Origin: Desulfobacterales bacterium
Lineage (GTDB): Bacteria; Desulfobacterota; Desulfobacteria; Desulfobacterales; UBA5852
Reading direction: 5' to 3'
DNA length: 14,276 bases
NCBI GenBank assembly: GCA_016735415.1
Contig: JAERRP010000449.1
Location: 1-14,276, forward strand
A program made the position numbers and the translations under genes. The notes beneath the pieces were generated by a model, which saw only the letters and a program-made list of their open reading frames with translations, was not told the DNA's origin and did no database searches. This document shows, in pieces, positions 7,260 to 13,508 of the stretch (position 1 is the first letter of the stretch; the number at the start of each line of letters is the position of its first letter).

Positions 7260-7985
7260 TCAGAAGGGCCAAATCGTGTTCAGAGCATTGGCCATCCATC
7301 CCGGGCGCTGACGGTCGTCAACGATGCCGGCGCCGCTGTAAGCAATGCGGGCATCTGAAACGAATGTCGACAGCACCACATTGGTTTTCGAAATATCGCG
7401 GGGACGGACAACGCCGTAGATCGTCATCAACTGCTTTTCGTTATTGACCAAAATCTCCCGGGAGCCGATCACCTTTAAATTGCCGCCGTGCAATACCTCG
7501 ACCACCCGCGCCGAAATAAACGCCTTCAGATCGCCTTTACGGGAAGTGCTGCCAGTGCCCTCGAAATCGCTTTGGATGCCGCCCTGGACACTAAATTTGG
7601 TGAGGTCCGAGGGATGAGCCCCAAAGAATTCCTGGATACCGGCCGTAAGGCTCGATTCACGATCGGTATCCGTGGTCGCACTGTTGCTGGCGCTGGCGGA
7701 TTCGACGACCTGAATGGTGACGATATCCCCCACACGACGGGCTTTGGTGTCGCTGAAAAGATCCGTCATGGTTGTGCTTTCCGACCAGAGCGACATTTCA
7801 TCGGGATCCACCCCGGTACCCGGCTCGGCCATGACGGAATTCGCGCTTTCCACGGGCAGGGGGGGAATGCCCGTCGGTTGAACGGCAGGGTAATTGGCGC
7901 AGGCACAAACCAACCCTGTAAGGATAAACGCAAGCAAAGCCTTCTGCCAGTGCCCCACCCACATTCGACGTTTATTGGCGATCAT
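7260..7985 (-). CDS. flgH: FlgH, L-ring lipoprotein
   Basis: A 241-aa outer-membrane L-ring subunit. An N-terminal basic region and hydrophobic segment (QKALLAFILTGLVCAC) end in a lipobox-like V-C-A-C, with C29 the likely lipidated residue; Cys at the -2 position is unusual. The body has family hallmarks: SLWSESTTMTDLFSDTKARRVGDIVTIQVVE, GSRE(I)LVNNEKQLMTIYGVVRP, and the terminal VVDDRQRPGWM. The start at 7985 is chosen over an in-frame ATG at 8009 because AGAGGAGA sits six bases upstream, overlapping the flgA stop, and because the longer form would overlap flgA. flgI follows after 34 bp. Confidence 0.94.
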   Translation of the reverse strand: MIANKRRMWVGHWQKALLAFILTGLVCACANYPAVQPTGIPPLPVESANSVMAEPGTGVDPDEMSLWSESTTMTDLFSDTKARRVGDIVTIQVVESASASNSATTDTDRESSLTAGIQEFFGAHPSDLTKFSVQGGIQSDFEGTGSTSRKGDLKAFISARVVEVLHGGNLKVIGSREILVNNEKQLMTIYGVVRPRDISKTNVVLSTFVSDARIAYSGAGIVDDRQRPGWMANALNTIWPF

Positions 7986-7989
7986 CTTG

Positions 7990-7997
7990 TCTCCTCT
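7990..7997 (-). promoter_or_regulatory. Strong ribosome site deciding the flgH start
   Basis: AGAGGAGA lies five bases before the ATG at 7985 and overlaps the TAG stop of flgA, suggesting coupled translation of flgA and flgH. It argues against the ATG at 8009. Confidence 0.75.
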
Positions 7998-8997
7998 AAA
8001 ACGTGACACGGACTGTACGCCGGTCTATGACCTGGGCCATAATGATTTTGTTCGAATCGAGATTCACCACGCGGACCCGCTGGCCCACTTTAGCGGTGCC
8101 TTTGACTTCGCCTAAAGCGGTGATGCGCAGATTGCCGGACTGGGCCAGGATCACCACGCGATCGCCCTTCTGGACCACCGGCGGCCACTCCACCATGTTT
8201 TCGCATAGCTCGGCATACATACCGAGCGCGCGTCGCGCACGCTTGCCGATGACACTGTCCAATGCGCGAATCGTGTTACCGGAAAGACCGGCCACGTTCA
8301 TCTTGCGCAGCATCACATCTTCTGCTTCGATCACCTTGAAGCGCGGAATCGGCTTGCGGCTCACCACGACGTTCTGCATTATTTCAAGACTGACCAGGGC
8401 CGATACATTGCGCACAAACTGGCCGTCGACCTTTAACACGATGGTTGCCGGCAGCATGCGTGAAGGCGCGCTCTGATGCTGGAGCTGAATTTCATGACGG
8501 AGTTGGCCTTTGGGCACCACGACGTCTTCCTTGATGCGCACCATCGTTACATTTATTTCGGTTTCTTCGAAGACCGGCGCCGCCATGATATGATCACGAA
8601 TCATCATCTCCAGCTCTTCCCGGGAGATCTCCACCGCGCCTCGCCGGACACGGATTTTAGCCGGCATCCGGATATCGAAATCCGCAGGATCGAAACCACT
8701 CTGACGCAGGCGCAGCATGATATATTCCCGGCTGATGCTGCGTGTCTGACCGGCCAAGGGGGCCCGTCCGATCTTTATCTGTGCCAGACGTGCAGCCATA
8801 TCCGCCTGCGGGGGCGCAATCCTCACGATCTGGCCCAGCATGATCCGGGGGGCGTTGATCTCGATCGCATCCGCCGCGGTCAACACCACGGGCTGCGGCA
8901 CGTTCGCCCGGACCACCGACGTCCACAGCATCAGTATCAGCACCAGCCCCATGAAAATTCCCGACAGCAATTGTTTCACGGTCGTTTTTCTCCCCAT
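7996..8997 (-). CDS. flgA: FlgA, P-ring assembly chaperone
   Basis: A 333-aa exported periplasmic protein that helps FlgI assemble into the P-ring. There is a signal peptide at about residues 1-31 (hydrophobic core LLSGIFMGLVLILMLW, AxA-like cleavage near VVRA-N). The C-terminal half has the SAF-type domain typical of FlgA (VVVSRKPIPRFKVIEAEDV near the middle, then GDRVVILAQSGNLRI and GQRVRVVNLDSNKIIMAQV). It is longer than the enterobacterial protein (about 220 aa) because of an extra N-terminal half, as in other deltaproteobacteria. The ATG at 8997 has a poor ribosome site; a GTG at 8979 (MKQLLSG...) follows GGGGAG at ten bases and may be the true start. It begins 18 bp after flgG and its stop codon overlaps the flgH ribosome site. 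Confidence 0.92.
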   Translation of the reverse strand: MGRKTTVKQLLSGIFMGLVLILMLWTSVVRANVPQPVVLTAADAIEINAPRIMLGQIVRIAPPQADMAARLAQIKIGRAPLAGQTRSISREYIMLRLRQSGFDPADFDIRMPAKIRVRRGAVEISREELEMMIRDHIMAAPVFEETEINVTMVRIKEDVVVPKGQLRHEIQLQHQSAPSRMLPATIVLKVDGQFVRNVSALVSLEIMQNVVVSRKPIPRFKVIEAEDVMLRKMNVAGLSGNTIRALDSVIGKRARRALGMYAELCENMVEWPPVVQKGDRVVILAQSGNLRITALGEVKGTAKVGQRVRVVNLDSNKIIMAQVIDRRTVRVTF

Positions 8998-9015
8998 TTC
9001 ATCGTTGATCCCGGA

Positions 9016-9804
9016 TTACCGTTTTACCGAATTGGCCTGCTGCAGCATTTCATCGGCGGCCTGAATGGCTTTACTGTTGATCTCGTAGGCACGCTGAGCA
9101 CTGATCATCTTGACCATTTCATCCACGACACTCACATTGGACATTTCAATGAAACCCTGGGCCAGAGTGCCCAGTCCGTCCTGGCCGGCCGTCGCGATGA
9201 TGGCATCGCCGGAGGCATTGGTCGGAATGTGAAGATTGCGCCCGATGCTGTGCAAACCGGCCGGATTGACAAAACGCGCCAGGGTGATGGTGCCTATCTG
9301 GGTTGGCTGGGACTGACCGGCCTGAAGAACCGACACGGTTCCGTCGATGCCGATGGTAAGTGAAATACTGTCGGTCGTAACGGTGATTTCAGGCTCCAGA
9401 GCGATTCCGTCCGAGGTCCCGATCCGGCCGTCGGCATCCATCTTGAAAGTCCCGTCACGGGTATAAGCGGTTTCGCCATTCGGCTGTATGATCTGAAAGA
9501 AGCCGTTTCCCTCGATGGCCATGTCCAGTTCATTCTTGGTCTGTTGGAAATCCCCCTGGGTAAACACCTTCTGACTGGACACCAGCCGACTGCCGTGCCC
9601 GATCTGGATGCCGGTGGGCACATCGCTGCTCTCGGACGAGCTCGTGCCGGCCTGCCGCAGGGTTTCGTAGAGCAAATCCTGAAAATCCGCGCGGCTGTGT
9701 TTGAATCCACTGGTGTTCACGTTGGCCAGATTGTTCGAAATGACATCAATGTTCGCGGCCTGGGATTTCATACCTGAAGCCGCGGTCCATAAACTGCGAA
9801 TCAT
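9016..9804 (-). CDS. flgG: FlgG, distal rod protein
   Basis: A 262-aa distal rod subunit. It starts with the highly typical [15 protein letters not shown] and has [13 protein letters not shown] at 23-35, the [14 protein letters not shown] and [14 protein letters not shown] core, and a C-terminus ([19 protein letters not shown] then ADEMLQQ) that forms the D0 helix. The start at 9804 is preferred over an in-frame ATG 72 bases upstream, because AAAGGAGG (9810-9817) lies at ideal distance and all FlgG homologues start at this Met; the longer form would also overlap flgF. It sits between flgF and flgA. Length is close to the E. coli protein (260 aa). Confidence 0.96.
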   Translation of the reverse strand: MIRSLWTAASGMKSQAANIDVISNNLANVNTSGFKHSRADFQDLLYETLRQAGTSSSESSDVPTGIQIGHGSRLVSSQKVFTQGDFQQTKNELDMAIEGNGFFQIIQPNGETAYTRDGTFKMDADGRIGTSDGIALEPEITVTTDSISLTIGIDGTVSVLQAGQSQPTQIGTITLARFVNPAGLHSIGRNLHIPTNASGDAIIATAGQDGLGTLAQGFIEMSNVSVVDEMVKMISAQRAYEINSKAIQAADEMLQQANSVKR

Positions 9805-9829
9805 GTGAGCCTCCTTTGTCCTTTCACGG

Positions 9830-10582
9830 TCATATCGGGCTTCCGACGCCCGCAATGAGCTTGGAATGATTTTCACCCAGCGTCCGGATTATCTTCTGGT
9901 ATGATTCATAGCCTCGCATCACTTCGATCAGATCTGTCATTATTTTGACAGTGTCTGCATTGGAGCCTTCCAGGAAACCTTGATGTACATCGACATATTC
10001 GACCGGTTCCTCGGTTCCCCGGTTTTCGTTAAGGGAGAACAGGTTGTTGCCTTCCTTTTTCAAAGCCGTGCGATCGGAGATTTCGACGATTCGCAGCTTG
10101 TCTGTTATCTGGCCGTCCACCAGAATATTGCCCGAACCGTCTATCTGGACTTCCGCACCGTCAATTGTAATTTCGCCGCCTTCTCCCATGACCGGGTTGC
10201 CATCGTGGGTGGTGAGGGTGCCTTCGGAACTCAGTGTGAACGATCCACTGCGCGTATAGCGAACGCCGTTATCAGCCTGAATGCTGAAAAAGCCATCGCC
10301 CTGAATGGCGATATCCAGGGGATTTCCGGTCCGTTGCAGGGGACCGTTGGAGAAATCCGTCCGGGATGTCAGTGGAATGACGGGGAGACGCGGTAAAATC
10401 TGCGAGCCTGTGTTTTCCCCGTCGATCGGATCGGCCGTGAGCCCGTCGTCTTTGATACGAAAGACGGCATCGTCGCTCTTGTAGCCCACCGTGTTAATAT
10501 TGGCGAGATTATTGGATAAAAGTTCCATCCTGATCCGTTGGACTTCAGCCCCCGAGGTGGCGGCATAAATCGCTCCGCTCAT
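9830..10582 (-). CDS. flgF: FlgF, proximal rod protein
   Basis: A 250-aa rod/hook-family axial protein, exported by the flagellar type III apparatus to form the proximal rod. The N-terminal signature [13 protein letters not shown] is at 23-35. The central region carries the FlgE/F/G domain ([30 protein letters not shown]). The C-terminal motif ([20 protein letters not shown] followed by RGYESYQK) is the usual coiled-coil end. Length matches FlgF (about 250 aa), shorter than FlgG. A GAGGG ribosome site lies about seven bases before the ATG. It is the first gene of the rod/ring operon, behind a sigma-54-type promoter, with flgG 25 bp downstream. FlgF rather than FlgG is chosen from order and sequence. 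Confidence 0.93.
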   Translation of the reverse strand: MSGAIYAATSGAEVQRIRMELLSNNLANINTVGYKSDDAVFRIKDDGLTADPIDGENTGSQILPRLPVIPLTSRTDFSNGPLQRTGNPLDIAIQGDGFFSIQADNGVRYTRSGSFTLSSEGTLTTHDGNPVMGEGGEITIDGAEVQIDGSGNILVDGQITDKLRIVEISDRTALKKEGNNLFSLNENRGTEEPVEYVDVHQGFLEGSNADTVKIMTDLIEVMRGYESYQKIIRTLGENHSKLIAGVGSPI

Positions 10583-10597
10583 GTCTGGCCCTCTTCT

Positions 10598-10613
10598 TTA
10601 TTCGGTTATTCGG
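10598..10613. repeat. Tandem octamer TTATTCGG x2 in the flgF leader
   Basis: Two adjacent perfect copies (10598-10605 and 10606-10613) lie between the predicted transcription start and the flgF ribosome site, so they would be in the 5' untranslated RNA. No function is evident. Confidence 0.45.
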
Positions 10614-10652
10614 CTTTAGGCCTTCGATTGTTAAGCCATCGGAAAGTAATTT

Positions 10653-10668
10653 TGCAATATCCGGACCA
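10653..10668 (-). promoter_or_regulatory. Sigma-54-type -24/-12 promoter for the flgF operon
   Basis: On the minus strand this reads TGGTCC-GGATA-TTGCA. The GG and GC dinucleotides have the exact spacing of the sigma-54 consensus TGGCAC-N5-TTGCA; the -12 part matches fully and the -24 part at four of six positions. It lies 71 bp upstream of the flgF ATG, giving a leader of roughly 60 nt. Class II/III rod and ring genes are commonly sigma-54 dependent in polar-flagellate proteobacteria. The motif and location are seen; activity is inferred. Confidence 0.62.
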
Positions 10669-10673
10669 AAATT

Positions 10674-10703
10674 TCGAAAGGCGAAGAAAACGGCGTCGAA
10701 AGG
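10674..10703. repeat. Direct repeats TCGAAAGG, 22 bp apart, upstream of the sigma-54 element
   Basis: Two perfect copies of TCGAAAGG lie at 10674-10681 and 10696-10703, start-to-start spacing 22 bp, about two helical turns. The nearer copy is part of the palindrome TTTCGAAA (10672-10679). They are only 6-35 bp upstream of the -24 box, closer than typical enhancer sites for sigma-54 activators. A regulator site is possible but unproven. Confidence 0.4.
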
Positions 10704-10873
10704 TATGAATATAAGAATAGCACTAACATTGGTCTGAAAAAGGGAAGAAAATACGTGGCTGCGGGCGGCAAATTTTTCCGATGGCCGGATGCGAAGCAAG
10801 GGCCACCCGTCGGCTTGATCGAAATCGGCGACCATCACGCAAGGCACTGAAAACAGGGGGGTGAAAAGGGGTC

Positions 10874-11347
10874 TCAGCGCTCCTTTTGCTGCATATATAC
10901 CATTAAATCAATCTCACTGCGGGAAAGACTGCAGCGTCGGACGATAGCCTGCCGGTCGGCGCCCTTTCGAATCATACGGGCCGCTTCGTCATAATAGCGC
11001 GGACGCGGTTGGCGGGCGGTGCCGGCGTCAGGCCACTTGCTTTCGGTAGTTATTCTTTTCCCATGGGTTTGCCACTCGGATGGATCACAACCGGTCAACC
11101 GCTGCAGGTTTTTGAATTCGTGATTTAAGGTCTGCTGTAATTTGCTGTAACTGCGCCGGGACTGCTGTGTCATCATTTGCAATGCTATTTCCGAAGAGAA
11201 GTTGGCGTTACCGGTCTGCGGCGCTGTAACCAGACGCCCGTATCGAATCCAGTTTAAAATCAGAAAAATAATTAAAACAGCGCTGGCGCCAAGGGCCAGT
11301 ATGTCCATCAGCAGGGGCCAATTCAGGCTGTTAAACGCCAGTTCCAT
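10874..11347 (-). CDS. Membrane-anchored DUF2802/SwrB-like protein
   Basis: A 157-aa protein with an N-terminal transmembrane helix at about 13-34, a basic stop (WIRYGR), a polar linker probably partly helical (about 50-85), and a C-terminal segment at 118-155. That last part (YDEAARMIRKGADRQAIVRRC, then SLSRSEIDLMVYM) has the pattern of a short helical DNA-binding-like domain in DUF2802 proteins of proteobacterial motility loci and in Bacillus SwrB. SwrB is encoded directly after sigD and promotes assembly of the flagellar export apparatus. Here the gene likewise follows the fliA (sigD homologue) region, which supports a motility role at the inner membrane. An AAAGGGTAA ribosome site precedes the ATG. 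The next gene, flgF, is 291 bp away behind its own promoter. The family name is from memory; function is inferred. Confidence 0.7.
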   Translation of the reverse strand: MELAFNSLNWPLLMDILALGASAVLIIFLILNWIRYGRLVTAPQTGNANFSSEIALQMMTQQSRRSYSKLQQTLNHEFKNLQRLTGCDPSEWQTHGKRITTESKWPDAGTARQPRPRYYDEAARMIRKGADRQAIVRRCSLSRSEIDLMVYMQQKER

Positions 11348-11389
11348 CGTTACCCTTTCAATCCATTATATTGTTGCGCGAGCCCTGTC

Positions 11390-11647
11390 TTAGATGACCA
11401 CATTGATCCGCCCTCCGGTCGTCGGCGGCTTTTCATCAGGTTTGCGTCCGGGTTTGGAAGTGGTTTCCAGCGACGGAGATGTATTTTCTTCCAGGCCCTC
11501 CTCGTCGCGGCCGATGTTCTCATGTTCGTCCTGTTGATTCCGCTGATCGCCACGACGACGATCTCGTTTTACGGTTCGCGGCCGCGCCGGTGTAAAAACG
11601 GCCCCCACACTTCCGGTTTGTCGTATGCGTTCCACCATGCGCTTCAT
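11390..11647 (-). CDS. Small charged hypothetical protein between fliA and the DUF2802-like gene
   Basis: An 85-aa ORF that I do not recognise. It is strongly hydrophilic and low in complexity, with an Arg-rich stretch around 21-34 followed by an acidic/Gln/Pro region and a hydrophobic end, GGRINVVI. There is no signal peptide or membrane helix, and it is probably largely disordered. It starts 72 bp after fliA and stops 42 bp before the next gene, on the same strand, so co-transcription is likely. The ribosome site is weak (GGGCAGAG directly before the ATG). The frame is the same as fliA: the 24 codons between the fliA TGA and this ATG are all open, but contain no ATG, GTG or TTG. The conserved-looking C-terminal end and operon position favour a real gene, but a chance ORF remains possible. 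Confidence 0.5.
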   Translation of the reverse strand: MKRMVERIRQTGSVGAVFTPARPRTVKRDRRRGDQRNQQDEHENIGRDEEGLEENTSPSLETTSKPGRKPDEKPPTTGGRINVVI

Positions 11648-11719
11648 CTCTGCCCGGGCCGTGGTAACCGGATCGGGTAGAATCGTCCGGCCGTGTCGAA
11701 AGGCCCGTGACGAATCGGA

Positions 11720-12475
11720 TCAATTTTCGATGATTCTTTCGCGCCGCAGTTTGTTCCGGAGATGAATAACGGCCTGCGAATGAATCTGCGAAACACGCGA
11801 CTCGGTAATGTTCAGTACCTTGCCGGTTTCCTTCATATTGAGTTGGTCGAAATAATATAATGATAAAACAATTTTTTCCTTTTCAGGAAGCTTCTCGATG
11901 GCTTTGGCCAGAGCCACCTTCAATTCACCCAGATTCGTAATGGACAACGCATCCACCGAATCATCGGCCAGATACTTGAAAAAGCGCCCTTTATCTCTAG
12001 ATTCGGAAAAGCCCATCTCTTCGAAACTGATAAAGGAAATGCTGGACAGACCCTTGATGTTGTCAAGATCGCGCAAATCGATTTGCATGGCGGCGGCGAT
12101 TTCATGATCATCAACATCGCGCCCCAGTTTTTGTTCCAGCATGGCATAAGTGCTATCCATTTCACGGATTTTCCGCCGATTGGAACGCGACAGGAAATCT
12201 CGCGAGCGCAGTTCGCTCAGGACGGCGCCACGAATCCGATGGGTCGCATAGGTAATGAACTTGTTGTCACGCTGCGGATCAAAACGATCGATGGCCTGAA
12301 TCAGACCGATGACACCGACGTTATAAAGGTCTTCGATATCGACCGTGGCCGGAAGGTGAATGGCCATCCGATTGACGATGCGTTTGACGTGCGGAAGATA
12401 TTCCGTCATCCGATGGTCTCTGGTCGGGACCACTGCTTTGGTCTGAAGCATGGTTTGTTTACGGGCTGCTTTCAT
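11720..12475 (-). CDS. fliA: FliA, flagellar sigma-28 factor
   Basis: A 251-aa sigma factor of the FliA/WhiG class, which directs RNA polymerase to late flagellar promoters. Region 2 is clear (about 48-92, from EDLYNVGVIGLIQAIDRFD through the ITYATHRIRGAVLSELR DNA-melting and -10 recognition part). Region 3 runs from about 100 to 140. Region 4 carries a helix-turn-helix near 212-240 (NMKETGKVLNITESRVSQIH). Length is close to the family norm of about 240-260 aa. An AAGGTG ribosome site lies about six bases before the ATG. Met9 is an alternative start. The window encodes both its likely inhibitor FlgM and a matching sigma-28 promoter in front of flgM, so the regulatory loop is present here. It follows flhG after 78 bp. 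Confidence 0.96.
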   Translation of the reverse strand: MKAARKQTMLQTKAVVPTRDHRMTEYLPHVKRIVNRMAIHLPATVDIEDLYNVGVIGLIQAIDRFDPQRDNKFITYATHRIRGAVLSELRSRDFLSRSNRRKIREMDSTYAMLEQKLGRDVDDHEIAAAMQIDLRDLDNIKGLSSISFISFEEMGFSESRDKGRFFKYLADDSVDALSITNLGELKVALAKAIEKLPEKEKIVLSLYYFDQLNMKETGKVLNITESRVSQIHSQAVIHLRNKLRRERIIEN

Positions 12476-12553
12476 AAGGGCACCTTTGGGGTCTCAGGTC
12501 TTTTGAATACATTGTTAAGTGAATATCATGCGAAAAGCATGCCGGTCTTATTT

Positions 12554-13459
12554 TCAGGAAATACCTTCCTTAAAGATATGATTCCAGACTAAACGGCTCT
12601 CGCCGCTCAGAGTTTTCAGGGCAGGCAATGCGCCGGTTTTACGGGCCAGATTTCGAAAGCCGCGAGCGGCCATCGCGTCCGGAAAGGCCTGGCTGATAAT
12701 GCGCTGTTGTTTGACGCAGGCCGTCATGGTTTCGTCTTTCAGAACGCATCCGAAATAACTCACGTCAATATCCAGGAATTTCTCCGCCACAATATTGAGC
12801 TGACGGAAGATCTCCCGCCCCTCATGTTCATTGGCCACCTGGTTGACAATCAGTCGGCAGTGTTTTTCGTCGTATTTGAGCGCCAGGACCTTCATCAAGG
12901 CGTAAGCGTCGGTGATCGACGTCGGTTCGGGCGTGACCACCACCATCATTTCATGCGCCGAGACGCTGAAATCCAGAACATTCGGTGATATCCCCGCGGC
13001 GGAGTCGATCAGAAGCACGTCCACGGAATCCAGCAACTGATCCAGTTCATAGAGAATGCCGATTTTCTGGTCCCTTGACAGCTGGGTCAATTCCTGAATG
13101 CCGGATGACGCCGGCAGTATTTTCATATGCCCCGGTCCCTCGATAACGACTTCTTCAATGCGTTTTTCACCCATGATGACATGGGACAAATTGTACTTGG
13201 GGGCCAACCCGAGCAGTATATCCAGGTTGCCCAGGCCCAGATCCGCATCCAGAATGAGCACATCCTGACCGGCCCGGCTTAACTCATAGCCGAGATTGGC
13301 GACGATATTGGTTTTACCGACCCCGCCCTTGCCGCTCGTGATCGATATCACCCGCGTCGTCGTGCGCGTCGGATTTGAAGGGCGTTGATGAAACGCCTCC
13401 GCAGCCGGTCGACGGGAATTGAGAGAAATCACTTTATTCGAAGAATGAATCGCTGGCAT
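12554..13459 (-). CDS. flhG: FlhG (FleN/YlxH), MinD-like ATPase controlling flagellar number
   Basis: A 301-aa MinD/ParA-type ATPase that in known systems sets flagellar number, by stimulating FlhF GTP hydrolysis and, in gammaproteobacteria, by restraining the FleQ-type activator. The deviant Walker A motif GKGGVGKT is at 43-50, the switch I region DADLGLGNLD at 71-80, and the Walker B/switch II DSAAG at 152-156. The C-terminal 50 residues are basic with a short amphipathic tail, as expected for membrane targeting. The start is supported by an AAGGAG ribosome site nine bases upstream. Residues 1-35 are basic and Pro/Ser-rich and do not show the DQAxxLR activator helix seen in several FlhG proteins; the upstream in-frame codons back to flhF do not supply it either. 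It sits between flhF and fliA, the common order. A plain MinD is excluded by context. Confidence 0.93.
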   Translation of the reverse strand: MPAIHSSNKVISLNSRRPAAEAFHQRPSNPTRTTTRVISITSGKGGVGKTNIVANLGYELSRAGQDVLILDADLGLGNLDILLGLAPKYNLSHVIMGEKRIEEVVIEGPGHMKILPASSGIQELTQLSRDQKIGILYELDQLLDSVDVLLIDSAAGISPNVLDFSVSAHEMMVVVTPEPTSITDAYALMKVLALKYDEKHCRLIVNQVANEHEGREIFRQLNIVAEKFLDIDVSYFGCVLKDETMTACVKQQRIISQAFPDAMAARGFRNLARKTGALPALKTLSGESRLVWNHIFKEGIS

Positions 13460-13508
13460 TAATGCTGGCTCCTTGAAGTCATGGCCGAACAGTGGCGTGA
13501 CACCGCTC

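Larger units (their letters stand above)
10583..10873. other. Intergenic regulatory region upstream of flgF
   Basis: This is the longest gene-free stretch in the window (291 bp) and is AT-richer than its surroundings. Read on the minus strand it contains, in order, no clear terminator after the DUF2802-like gene, a pair of direct repeats TCGAAAGG (plus-strand orientation), a sigma-54-type promoter element, a tandem octamer repeat, and the flgF ribosome site (GAGGG). An ORF that overlaps it and enters flgF looks spurious. Confidence 0.7.

Noticed and set aside
8476..9363. 295-codon plus-strand frame opposite flgA and flgG
   Set aside because: It spans two certain minus-strand genes and their junction; the His/Gln/Asp-rich translation is typical of an antisense shadow.
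9805..9876. N-terminal extension of FlgG to an upstream ATG
   Set aside because: It overlaps flgF, and the AAAGGAGG site with the conserved MIRSLW start fixes translation at 9804.
10545..10847. 100-codon minus-strand ORF in the gap before flgF
   Set aside because: It overlaps the flgF start in another frame and covers the sigma-54 element and repeats; the translation has no family features.
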